The notes under the pieces are model-generated. The model was given only the letters and a program-made list of their open reading frames with translations. It did not search any database and was not told where the DNA came from. From assembly GCF_004522215.1 (NCBI RefSeq), contig NZ_SDLR01000002.1, positions 1,010,047-1,074,046 of the forward strand: a DNA stretch of 64,000 nt. The letters are read 5' to 3'. Source of the stretch: Ammoniphilus sp. YIM 78166. Its GTDB lineage: Bacteria > Bacillota > Bacilli > Aneurinibacillales > RAOX-1. The translations under genes were made by a program, and so were the position numbers. The first letter of the stretch is position 1; every line of letters starts with the position of its first letter. Below, piece after piece: positions 36,634 through 44,960 of this stretch.

Positions 36634-38115
36634 ATGAATTCGGCTATCTTTATCATTTTTGGTTTTTTGATTCTGGCGATTTACTTAGGGATACGGGCCA
36701 CAAAAGGGAAAAACATGAGCCTGGAACAATGGTCAGTTGGTGGCCGCGGTTTTGGGGCAGTATTCATCTTCTTTCTCATGGCAGGAGAAATCTATACCAC
36801 CTTTACTTTCTTGGGAGCCAGCGGATGGGCTTATGGAAAAGGAGGCCCGGCTCTTTATGTTTTGGCGTATTTAAGCCTGTGCTACTTATCGATTTACTGG
36901 ATTGGACCTATGATTTGGAAATATGCAAAAGATCACAAGCTGATGTCCCAATCGGATTTCTTCGCAAGAAAGTATAATAGTCCGTATCTGGGGGTTCTGG
37001 TGGTTATCATTGGTGTCCTCTCACTCATACCTTACATTGTCATTCAATTAAAAGGATTAGGAATTATTGTTTCAGAAGCTTCCTATGGAATGATTTCTCC
37101 TTCATTGGCCATTTGGATCGGTGCCATTTCTGTAACCGTTTATGTCATGATTTCCGGAATTCATGGTTCGGCTTGGACAGCCGTGATTAAAGATATTTTA
37201 ATTTTTGGTGTGGTTATCTTCATCGGGATTTATATTCCTTTTCATTACTATGATGGTGTGGAGCCGATGTTTAAAGAGATCGTATCGGCGCAACCGGACT
37301 TCTTGAAGATTCCTGAAGAGGGACTCAGCATTTCCTGGTTCATATCCACCGTCCTATTGGCTTCGCTCGGCAGTATTATGTGGCCTCATGTTTTCAGTGC
37401 GGTGTATTCGGCCAAGGATGCGAAATCGATTCGAAAAAATGCAGTCATCAGTCCATTATATACCCTGATGCTACTGTTCATCTTCTTTGTCGGTTTTGCG
37501 GCTATACTCCAAGTTCCGGGGCTCAAAGGAGCGGATGCTGATCTTTCTCTATTGCGGCTTTCCATTCAAACCTTCGATCCGTGGTTTGTTGGCTTAATTG
37601 GAGCAGTTGGACTATTGGCCGCTATCGTTCCTGGTTCGATGCTCTTAATGACAACAGCGACCGCGTTATCGAAGAACGTTTACCATGTGTTCGTTCCTTC
37701 GGCTTCAGAAGAGAAAATTGCAAGATTGGCTAAGGCACTTATTCCAGTCATCACGTTAATTTCTGTCTATTTTACTCTAAGTGGAGGGGATACCATTGTC
37801 ACCTTGCTCCTGATGGGGCTTAGCTTGGTAACGCAATTGCTTCCTTCTTTTTTCTGCAGTCTCATGAAGAATAATTTTGTCACCAAGCAGGGAGCGGCGG
37901 CAGGAATGATCGTCGGTGTAGGCACTGTTATATACATTACAATCACCAAGACGACGATCACCACTTTATTTCCTTCTGCTCCACAGGCACTGCAGGATTT
38001 GAACGTTGGAATTGTTGCCTTAGTTGTAAACGTAACCGTCATGGTAATCGCTAGCTTGTTTACTAAAGAGGTCGATTCTCATTCTGCTGATAAAGTAGAA
38101 TCTCAATCAGCTTAA
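36634..38115 (+). CDS. Sodium:solute symporter (SSS family)
   Basis: A 493-residue, 13-helix symporter. NMSLEQWSVGGRGFG and FLMAGEIYTTFTFLGASGWAYGKG at the N-terminus and AAIVPGSMLLMTTATALSKNVYHVF in the later half are typical of the family, the latter containing the sodium-site Ser and Thr residues. Similarity is to the branch paired with DUF3311 proteins. The M20 hydrolase encoded next suggests an N-acylated amino acid or similar substrate (inference). Confidence 0.9.
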   Translation: MNSAIFIIFGFLILAIYLGIRATKGKNMSLEQWSVGGRGFGAVFIFFLMAGEIYTTFTFLGASGWAYGKGGPALYVLAYLSLCYLSIYWIGPMIWKYAKDHKLMSQSDFFARKYNSPYLGVLVVIIGVLSLIPYIVIQLKGLGIIVSEASYGMISPSLAIWIGAISVTVYVMISGIHGSAWTAVIKDILIFGVVIFIGIYIPFHYYDGVEPMFKEIVSAQPDFLKIPEEGLSISWFISTVLLASLGSIMWPHVFSAVYSAKDAKSIRKNAVISPLYTLMLLFIFFVGFAAILQVPGLKGADADLSLLRLSIQTFDPWFVGLIGAVGLLAAIVPGSMLLMTTATALSKNVYHVFVPSASEEKIARLAKALIPVITLISVYFTLSGGDTIVTLLLMGLSLVTQLLPSFFCSLMKNNFVTKQGAAAGMIVGVGTVIYITITKTTITTLFPSAPQALQDLNVGIVALVVNVTVMVIASLFTKEVDSHSADKVESQSA

Positions 38116-38155
38116 TAAAAAATAGATACAGATAAAAGAAAAAAGGAGTGTAGAC

Positions 38156-39349
38156 ATGGTTGAACAGTTATTTTCCAGACTGGAAGGTTTATTTCCAGAG
38201 TTAGTGAAGGTTCGTCGCGATCTTCATATGTATCCTGAACTTTCTTTTCAAGAGGAAAATACTCCTCAAAAAATTTCTGACTATTTAAAAGGTTTGGGAT
38301 TAGAAGTGCGAACGGAAGTGGGCGGCAGAGGGGTAGTCGGATTGTTAAAAGGAGGAAAACCGGGGAAAACGGTAGCCCTGCGAGCTGATTTTGATGCTTT
38401 GCCCATCCAGGATGAGAAAGTCGTGGAATACAAGTCTCGAATCCCAGGAGTGATGCACGCTTGCGGCCATGACCTGCATACGGCAGCTCTGTTGGGGGTT
38501 GCTAAAGTTTTAAGTGAAGTGAAGAGTGAATTACAAGGAAATGTGGTGTTTATCCATCAGTTTGCTGAAGAGGTGATTCCTGGCGGCGCCAAGCCAATGA
38601 TTGAAGACGGTTGCTTGGATAGAGTAGATGTGATCTATGGTGCCCATGTCATGTCCGATATTCCGGTGGGGACGGTAGGGATAAAAGATGGGTATATGAT
38701 GGCTGCCGGAGATACCTTTGAGATTGAGATTCATGGGAAAGGCGCCCATGGAGCCCTGCCGCATTTGTCTGTGGATCCGCTGGTTGCAGGAAGTCAGCTT
38801 GTGCTCAATTTGCAGCAAATTGTTAGCCGTCGAGTAGACCCGCTGAAGCCTACAGTCATCTCGATTGGTTCCTTTCAAAGCGGACAAGCGTATAATGTCA
38901 TCCCTCATACGGCAAAACTCAACGGAACGGTTCGTACGTTTGACGAAGATGTACGAGATTTGGTGGAAGAGGCAATGGGTCAAATCGTCAAAACGACTTG
39001 CGAAGGTGCAGGAGCTGACGTGAAATTTGAATATCGCAGAGGGTATCCTGCGGTATGGAATCATGTAGAAGAAACGAAAAAAGTAGAAGTGCTTGCAGCA
39101 ATGATATTTGGGGTAGATAAAATTAAACATGTGCCTCCTATGATGGGGATGGAGGATTTCGCTTACTATCTGAAGAAAGTGCCGGGATGCTTTTTCTTTG
39201 TAGGGGGCCAGAATCCTGATATTGAAGCGACTTACCCCCATCATCATCCCAAGTTTGATGTGGATGAGAGGGCGATTCTTCAGATCGGCAAGCTATTTGT
39301 TTCTGTTGTTTTATATGAACTGTCGGATGGTGCTATTAAGCCTGCATAA
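38156..39349 (+). CDS. M20 family amidohydrolase (M20D type), second copy
   Basis: A 397-residue enzyme related to the one at 30.0 kb. VMHACGHDLHTAALLG, HQFAEEVIPGGAK and PHHHPKF carry the metal ligands and catalytic Glu; LRADFDALPIQDE is the Asp strand. GGAGTG before the ATG is a good ribosome binding site. It shares a transcription unit with DUF3311 and the SSS symporter, divergent from PucR paralogue 2, and ends at the repeated terminator. Confidence 0.9.
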   Translation: MVEQLFSRLEGLFPELVKVRRDLHMYPELSFQEENTPQKISDYLKGLGLEVRTEVGGRGVVGLLKGGKPGKTVALRADFDALPIQDEKVVEYKSRIPGVMHACGHDLHTAALLGVAKVLSEVKSELQGNVVFIHQFAEEVIPGGAKPMIEDGCLDRVDVIYGAHVMSDIPVGTVGIKDGYMMAAGDTFEIEIHGKGAHGALPHLSVDPLVAGSQLVLNLQQIVSRRVDPLKPTVISIGSFQSGQAYNVIPHTAKLNGTVRTFDEDVRDLVEEAMGQIVKTTCEGAGADVKFEYRRGYPAVWNHVEETKKVEVLAAMIFGVDKIKHVPPMMGMEDFAYYLKKVPGCFFFVGGQNPDIEATYPHHHPKFDVDERAILQIGKLFVSVVLYELSDGAIKPA

Positions 39350-39353
39350 AAAC

Positions 39354-39380
39354 AAACCCATGCTAATTAGGCATGGGTTT
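39354..39380. terminator. Bidirectional terminator, near copy of the one at 34077
   Basis: AAACCCATGC and GCATGGGTTT form a 10-bp stem with the loop TAATTAG, five bases after the M20 stop and facing the convergent PucR-type gene. It matches the 34 kb terminator in stem and in six of seven loop bases. Confidence 0.8.
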
Positions 39381-41487
39381 TTGCTCGAACAGGAGAAGAA
39401 TATCCAAAGGTCTCCCTTAAATGAAAAGCCAATAGAACTTTAAGCCAATCCTCCGGATCGTCAAAATGGAGGTTGAGCAACTCTTCTATTTTTTTGATTC
39501 GCTGGTAGAGCGTGTTGGTGTGAATATGAAGCTTTTCGGCGGTTTGAACGTTCGACCTGTTCGAATGAATGTAGGTGAACAGGGTTCGTTCCAGGTCATT
39601 GCTGATGGCTTTTTCCGTTCTCAAAGGTGCGAGAATTTCCTGGGTAAAGTGCTGAATTTCAGTGGGTTGTTGATTCAAGAATAATCGGTTAATGCCCATC
39701 TCGTCATATTTCATCATGCCTAACCGATTGCGACTTTCTAAATAAAGAAGGACTTTGTTTGCTTCTTCATAGCTATTGGTCATCTTTTTAATTCCCTCGT
39801 AGGGATTGCTTATTCCCACACGCAAGGGTGGATTGTCTCGGCTTGTCCACTCTTTCATGATGGAGTAGATGTTTTTTAGCGTCTCTTTTATATGGTGCTG
39901 GTCTAACAATGAAAAAACTACGATTACTTTATTGTGACATCCAATAATAAGGCTGTCTTTTTGAGCTTTTTTGATTTGGTTTGCTAATCTGTAGTTATCC
40001 GCTCCAAGGGTTTGCAAATCCTGATAGGAGGTCATTTCAAATACAGCTAACATAAATAGGGAAGAAGGGTTGAGCCCAAGTTCTTTTCCTTTGTTTACTA
40101 GGTGTTCATGATCCGTTGTTTGGATTAATTCATTGAACATTTCATGGGTTCGCTTGTAATAGACCTCCGCTTGTGTTCGTTTCTTGACTAACTCTAAAGC
40201 AAGAATGGAACTCCCTTGTTCGATGGTAATTCGGTCGAGTTGAGAAAGGGGCTTATCTAATGGAGTGATGATACAACCCAAAAAGATGGTCCCTGAAAAG
40301 ATAGGGTACGTATACAATGATTGATGGCCTTTATCCACGAGATCGATAAATACCGGCTTTCTCCTATGGAAGGAGAGTCTTGAGATTTCATCTAAGCTTA
40401 AGGGTGGACGATGCTTTTGATGCTTAGGGAAGTATTCCGTTTCCAGCGCGTCAAAGAAGAACACCGTGCGATCCATCATCCGTGCCATTTCGGTAAGGAT
40501 CATGTCCCCACCTTGATTATATAAAGATAATTCAGTTAGGGTGTCATGTATTTCGTTCCGTTTTAATAGAAAGTGATTTTTCTCCTTTAATTGATTCGTG
40601 AGATGGGTAACCTCTCCTAGCCTTTTATTCACTTCGCTATGAAGCTGAGCATTCTGTATCGCGATGGCGGCTTGGTCGGCAAAAGCTTGCAGCAAGTCTA
40701 CATCATGTTGTGTTAACTTTCCTTCATATTGATGAATCGTCAGGACGCCAATTCGTTTTTCACCGAGGGAGACGGGGACCGAGGCTAAAACATTCACTTT
40801 CTTTGAATTTTCGTTACTGTGAAGTTTTAGGAAATTATCTTGCGAAATATTACTCATGTTTTGATAAATTTCCGTTCTGGAATTATAAAGTCTGGGGCAA
40901 CCATCCTGGAAAACCTTTCCTGTAATAGACTCTCCAACTCCTATTTTAAGAGAATAGATATCTTGGTTAAATCCAACTTCTGTTTTAGGGATCAAATAGC
41001 CCTTTTCAGCATCATACAGTTGAAGAAACCCGGCATGTGCCGTAGGAATGACGGCAAGGGCATTGGTGATGATTTTTGTCAGCAATTCGTCCAAGTCTAG
41101 AGAAGAAGTGATGGAACGAATACTCTCCACCATGCTTACCAATTCTTTTGATTTTCTCTGCACCTCCTCCTGGGCAACCAAGACGGAAAAAAGAAGATGA
41201 AGCTGTTCAAAGTCTTCCTGTTGAAGAACGATCTTCTGATCAAACATAGAGAGAACGACTTGATAATGATCGGGATAAAAAAGAGAAAGGATGCTTTTAC
41301 CCTCGAACTCCTGGAAGCAAAATTTATCCTCTGCTCGTACAGAAGGGAAGGGAAGCGGTTGAAATTCCATCCCCTTCTTATAAATTAATACAGGCTCTGT
41401 ATGTTGCGGTTTACAAAGCCAAATTTGAAAAGGTATGTTGGTTAACTTCCTGTCAATATACTGAATCACACCCAGATCCCTATCCAT
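39367..41487 (-). CDS. GAF-domain transcriptional regulator with PucR-type C-terminal HTH (paralogue 3)
   Basis: A 706-residue regulator, the closest relative of paralogue 2 (shared stretches such as TSSLDLDELLTKI, EKRIGVLTIHQ, LHIHTNTLYQRIKKIEELL). GAF domain at about residues 120-290, coiled coil to about 320, PucR HTH in the last 70 residues. AGGAGGT five bases before the ATG is a near-perfect ribosome binding site. It is divergent from DUF5058, its membrane partner and an AbgB-like hydrolase. The C-terminal codons lie inside the terminator. Confidence 0.88.
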   Translation of the reverse strand: MDRDLGVIQYIDRKLTNIPFQIWLCKPQHTEPVLIYKKGMEFQPLPFPSVRAEDKFCFQEFEGKSILSLFYPDHYQVVLSMFDQKIVLQQEDFEQLHLLFSVLVAQEEVQRKSKELVSMVESIRSITSSLDLDELLTKIITNALAVIPTAHAGFLQLYDAEKGYLIPKTEVGFNQDIYSLKIGVGESITGKVFQDGCPRLYNSRTEIYQNMSNISQDNFLKLHSNENSKKVNVLASVPVSLGEKRIGVLTIHQYEGKLTQHDVDLLQAFADQAAIAIQNAQLHSEVNKRLGEVTHLTNQLKEKNHFLLKRNEIHDTLTELSLYNQGGDMILTEMARMMDRTVFFFDALETEYFPKHQKHRPPLSLDEISRLSFHRRKPVFIDLVDKGHQSLYTYPIFSGTIFLGCIITPLDKPLSQLDRITIEQGSSILALELVKKRTQAEVYYKRTHEMFNELIQTTDHEHLVNKGKELGLNPSSLFMLAVFEMTSYQDLQTLGADNYRLANQIKKAQKDSLIIGCHNKVIVVFSLLDQHHIKETLKNIYSIMKEWTSRDNPPLRVGISNPYEGIKKMTNSYEEANKVLLYLESRNRLGMMKYDEMGINRLFLNQQPTEIQHFTQEILAPLRTEKAISNDLERTLFTYIHSNRSNVQTAEKLHIHTNTLYQRIKKIEELLNLHFDDPEDWLKVLLAFHLRETFGYSSPVRAKTHA

Positions 41488-41518
41488 GATCTACCTCCTG
41501 CGTTGTGGTTTTCAACAT

Positions 41519-41577
41519 TGCAAGCGCTTAAACATTGTTTGATCGCACATTGAGTTAATTATAAAATATTTTATAAT
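41519..41577 (+). promoter_or_regulatory. cre-like site and promoter with a 20-bp palindrome before the DUF5058 operon
   Basis: TTGCAAGCGCTTAAA (from 41518) matches cre with one mismatch. TTGAGT (41550-41555), a 16-base spacer and TATAAT (41572-41577) follow. The perfect palindrome ATTATAAAATATTTTATAAT (41558-41577) covers the spacer and -10, so it could be an operator. Confidence 0.5.
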
Positions 41578-41609
41578 ATTTAATAAATAGGAAAAAGGGG
41601 GAATTACAT

Positions 41610-42317
41610 TTGGACCAAGTCTTGCAATTGGCGAACAGCTTTCCGCTTTGGATTTTTGCCTTACTTGTCGTGAGTGTGGTTATTTTTCAGGCCATCATGT
41701 TTATCAGGCTATGTTCAAAAGCGAGTTCATCCGTGGGAATGACCTCAGCGGAGGTTCGATCCGCGATTCGAGCAGGGGCAATTAGTTCATTTGGGCCTAC
41801 TCTGGCCATCGTATTTGTTGCGATTTCCCTCATGACCCTAATCGGTGACCCGATGACTTTAATGCGCATCGCGATTATTGGATCTGCTGCGATTGAAACC
41901 GTAGGTGCGAGTCTTGGTGCTAAGGCAGCTGGAGTAGATCTCGGATCTCCCGACTTTACGGCACAGGCTTTTACTGCGGCGGTTTGGGTGATGTGTCTTG
42001 GCGGAATGGGTTGGTTGTTATTCACCGCACTTTTTACGAAGTCTCTAGGGAAAATACAAGAAAAAGCGGCTGCCAAGAGCAATAATGTAACCGTTTTAAA
42101 ATCCATCTCTTTAGCAGCAATGATAGGGGCCTTTAGTTATTTAGGTGGCAGCGAAATGGTGAAAGGTATGGAACAGTCTATCGTATTAGTGGTTGCTTTT
42201 ATCGTCATGCCTATTATTATGTCGGTTGCCAATAAGCTACATTTAAGCTGGCTAAAGGAATGGTCGCTTGGATTGGTTGTTGTTGTAGGGTTATCCGTAG
42301 GTTACTTTATATCTTAG
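41610..42317 (+). CDS. DUF5058 family membrane protein
   Basis: A 235-residue membrane protein with about six hydrophobic segments. Sequences such as AIRAGAISSFGPTLAIVFVAISLM and IIGSAAIETVGASLGAKAAG match what I know as DUF5058. Translation starts at TTG with GGGGG upstream. The family has no established function. The next gene encodes another membrane protein starting 23 bases later, then an M20 hydrolase, so the two membrane proteins probably form a permease for the hydrolase substrate (inference). Confidence 0.8.
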   Translation: MDQVLQLANSFPLWIFALLVVSVVIFQAIMFIRLCSKASSSVGMTSAEVRSAIRAGAISSFGPTLAIVFVAISLMTLIGDPMTLMRIAIIGSAAIETVGASLGAKAAGVDLGSPDFTAQAFTAAVWVMCLGGMGWLLFTALFTKSLGKIQEKAAAKSNNVTVLKSISLAAMIGAFSYLGGSEMVKGMEQSIVLVVAFIVMPIIMSVANKLHLSWLKEWSLGLVVVVGLSVGYFIS

Positions 42318-42339
42318 ATGGAAGGGTAGGGAAGATATC

Positions 42340-43056
42340 ATGTCAATGGAGACTGCAGGAAAAAACTTAACGATTAGTGAAAATGTTGTGGGGACCGCAA
42401 TCGATTTTGAAACCTTTCACAAAAAATCCCACTATTGGGGCCGTTTGACGATCTGGTCCGTTATCCTTCTAACGTTAATGGTTCCTCTATACCTTTCCTT
42501 TGGACTTGGCTACCATCCCGGTTGGGTCATTATTCTTTCAGGCTTTGCTGCTTATGCATCCATTGTTGCTTTTGTTTGGATCATTGAACCGATCAGTTAT
42601 TATCCCGTCCTAGGGGTCTCTGGGACCTATCTTGCCTTTTTAACAGGGAATATCGGAAGCATGTGCCTTCCTTGCGCTTCCGTTGCCCAAAGCGTAGTGG
42701 GTGCAGAACCTGGAACGAAAAAAGGGGAAATTACCGCCACACTTGCCATCGCTGCTGCTTCTATTACCAATGCGGTCATCTTGTTATTCGTTATACTAGG
42801 AGGTTCCTACCTGCTGTCTGTTTTACCAGAATCCATAACTAGTGCCTTCAAATTTGTTCTTCCTGCTATATTTGGGGCTGTCATCGCCCAATTTGCCATC
42901 CAAAAGCCCATTTGGGGAATCGTTGGAATTGCCTTTGGTCTCTTTGTTAATCTGGGTCCCGTACCCCGTACGTTCCAAACCTTCCTATGCATCCTTGGAA
43001 CCGTTGTCGTCTGTATGCTGTTGGAGAAAATGAAGGCTCAAAAGGCACAAAAATAA
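42340..43056 (+). CDS. Unrecognised membrane protein, partner of the DUF5058 protein
   Basis: A 238-residue protein with about six hydrophobic helices after a 45-residue soluble N-terminus. A conserved-looking GVSGTYLAFLTGNIGSMCLP segment contains two Cys three residues apart (MCLPCAS), and AAASITNAVILL follows. I do not recognise a named domain. Gene spacing and similar size to the DUF5058 protein suggest a two-subunit membrane complex; the soluble N-terminus could contact a partner in the cytoplasm. Confidence 0.75.
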   Translation: MSMETAGKNLTISENVVGTAIDFETFHKKSHYWGRLTIWSVILLTLMVPLYLSFGLGYHPGWVIILSGFAAYASIVAFVWIIEPISYYPVLGVSGTYLAFLTGNIGSMCLPCASVAQSVVGAEPGTKKGEITATLAIAAASITNAVILLFVILGGSYLLSVLPESITSAFKFVLPAIFGAVIAQFAIQKPIWGIVGIAFGLFVNLGPVPRTFQTFLCILGTVVVCMLLEKMKAQKAQK

Positions 43057-43080
43057 GCTTTACGTGATATGGAGGAGAGT

Positions 43081-44448
43081 ATGAGTAAACCAAAACTATT
43101 ACAATTCATGGAAAATCAACAGACGGAATTTACGGACATGGCTCAAAAGATTTGGGAGAATCCGCAATTAGCGTATGAAGAAGAATTTGCCTGCCAATTA
43201 CAGATGGCCAAGCTAAAGGATGAGGGTTTTCGCATCCAAACCCCGGTTGCAGGAATCTCTACTGCCTTTGTCGCTGAGTATGGCTCAGGTAAGCCGATTA
43301 TCGGTATATTAGGTGAATATGATGCCCTGCCTGGGCTTTCTCAAACCGTTGATGTGGTTCAAAATCCTATTATCTCTCAAGGTCCTGGCCACGGGTGCGG
43401 GCATAACTTGCTTGGTACTGCAGGGGTCGAAGCAATCATTGCCTTAAAAAAGGTGATGGATGCGGAAAATCGAGCAGGTACGATTCGCTACTACGGTTGC
43501 CCAGCCGAGGAAGTGCTGTCAGGTAAGAGCTATATGGCCCAAGCAGGTGTCTTTGATGACTTGGACTGCGCTTTAACCTGGCACCCGGGTACGTCCAATA
43601 TTCCCGTGAATATGAGTATGCAAGCTCTAGTATCAATTAAATTTCACTTTAAAGGTATACCTGCACATGCTGGACAATCCCCCCATGCCGGAAGAAGTGC
43701 GTTGGATGCTGTGGAGTTGATGAATGTGGGAGCGAACTATCTACGAGAGCATGTACTGGATGGTTCCCGGATCCACTATGTGATTACCAACGGAGGACTT
43801 GCTCCCAATGTCGTACCGGAGGACGCTAGCGTGTGGTATTTCCTCCGAGCAGCGACCAAAAAGCAGGTAGATGAGATGCTGCGGAGGGTACAAAAAATAG
43901 CGGAAGGCGCGGCCCTCATGACGGAAACAAGCGTAACCTCCGAACTATTAGCAAACATCTATCAAACTTTGCCCAATGAAGCGTTAAATGATCTGATGGT
44001 TGAAAATATGGAAATCGCCGGTCCGACTCCATTTAGTGAAGAGGAGCAGGAATTTGCACGCAAACTAGTAAGTACCATACAGGCGGACGAAATAGAAGAA
44101 TTGCTACCAATTACTCCTCGTAACGATAAGTCATTGTATGGTAAATCCATGGGAGGTTCATCCGATGTGGGGGATGTCAGCTGGATTACCCCACTAGGGC
44201 AAATCATGACCACGTGTGCACCGAAGGGGGTAGAATTCCACACTTGGCAGGCGACTTCCTCCTTTGGTTCCTCCATCGGGTTCAAAGGCATGCATTTGGC
44301 AGCCAAAACCATGGCTTTGACGGCTCTTGATCTTCTCTCGAATAAAGATCAAGTATTAGATAAAGCCAAACAAGAATTTCAGCGAAGTACCATGGGAAAG
44401 CCTTACGTTCCGGGGATCGGGGAATTCAATCAAGAGATAAAAGTGTAG
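43081..44448 (+). CDS. abgB: M20 peptidase resembling p-aminobenzoyl-glutamate hydrolase subunit B
   Basis: A 455-residue hydrolase. The AbgB-like metal region is GPGHGCGHNLLGTAGVEA, with CPAEEVLSGKSYMAQAGVFDDLD and ALTWHPG; LGEYDALPGLSQ is the Asp strand. The C-terminal half has SDVGDVSW and HTWQATSSFGSSIG, also typical. The ATG at 43081 follows GGAGGAGAG; a start four codons earlier would overlap that site. It is transcribed with the DUF5058 pair rather than with abgA and abgT, an unusual separation of the abg genes. Confidence 0.87.
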   Translation: MSKPKLLQFMENQQTEFTDMAQKIWENPQLAYEEEFACQLQMAKLKDEGFRIQTPVAGISTAFVAEYGSGKPIIGILGEYDALPGLSQTVDVVQNPIISQGPGHGCGHNLLGTAGVEAIIALKKVMDAENRAGTIRYYGCPAEEVLSGKSYMAQAGVFDDLDCALTWHPGTSNIPVNMSMQALVSIKFHFKGIPAHAGQSPHAGRSALDAVELMNVGANYLREHVLDGSRIHYVITNGGLAPNVVPEDASVWYFLRAATKKQVDEMLRRVQKIAEGAALMTETSVTSELLANIYQTLPNEALNDLMVENMEIAGPTPFSEEEQEFARKLVSTIQADEIEELLPITPRNDKSLYGKSMGGSSDVGDVSWITPLGQIMTTCAPKGVEFHTWQATSSFGSSIGFKGMHLAAKTMALTALDLLSNKDQVLDKAKQEFQRSTMGKPYVPGIGEFNQEIKV

Positions 44449-44457
44449 TTGAAGACG

Positions 44458-44483
44458 ACCCTCCCCCAAGTTTGGTGGAGGGT
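44458..44483 (+). terminator. Hairpin terminator after the AbgB-like gene
   Basis: ACCCTCC-C-CCAA and TTGG-T-GGAGGGT form a long stem with a two-base gap, ten bases after the stop. The tail GTTTAGC is only weakly T-rich. Confidence 0.6.
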
Positions 44484-44611
44484 GTTTAGCTATAGTGCAA
44501 CTAGGCGACCGCTCAGGGACCAGGTTCCTCCTAAGTAGGTCGCATGTTAACGAGATGAAGAGAATTTGTTCCCATACCAGGAATGATTCCAAGTAGTTGG
44601 GCTACCTTGCT

Positions 44612-44931
44612 TACGTTTTTTCGAGGTTTGATGTGATTTTAGTCTGGTTTTTCAAAGGATAGGCTAACCTTTTGGTTAGGGCCTCCTATTTTAAGCTGAT
44701 TTTTTAGGTAATTAGGCTTTTGTTTTTCATCATGGGCTGGTCTGGGATCGTATGGCTATAGCTCAGGTCCAAATGCTCACGGAAATTTCAGTATGCTCAC
44801 GAAAAAGTGGCGGATGCTCACGAGTAGGTACCGTTTGCTCACGTACCTGGTACAATTCCAAATTATTCGGTCCATTTGATCACGAAACTTAGGAACTTGC
44901 TCCCAAAACGCCCAGGCCAGGAGGGTACAAT
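44612..44931. repeat. Intergenic repeat unit, copy 1, with four phased TGCTCACG boxes
   Basis: This is part of a 1-kb gene-free stretch. The unit aligns with 44961-45272 at an offset of about 349 bp. It begins with TTTTTCGAG, then a hairpin CTAACC-TTTT-GGTTAG (44664-44679), a conserved AAGCTGATTTTTTAGGTAATT stretch, and four TGCTCACG boxes at 44774, 44794, 44815 and 44836 (spacing 20, 21, 21). The last box lies inside AGGTAC/GTACCT. Degenerate boxes (TGATCACG, TGCTCCC) follow at similar spacing. I see no coding potential. Confidence 0.8.
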
Positions 44932-44960
44932 GAAAATCCCCTTTGTCTGCGATTTGGTCC

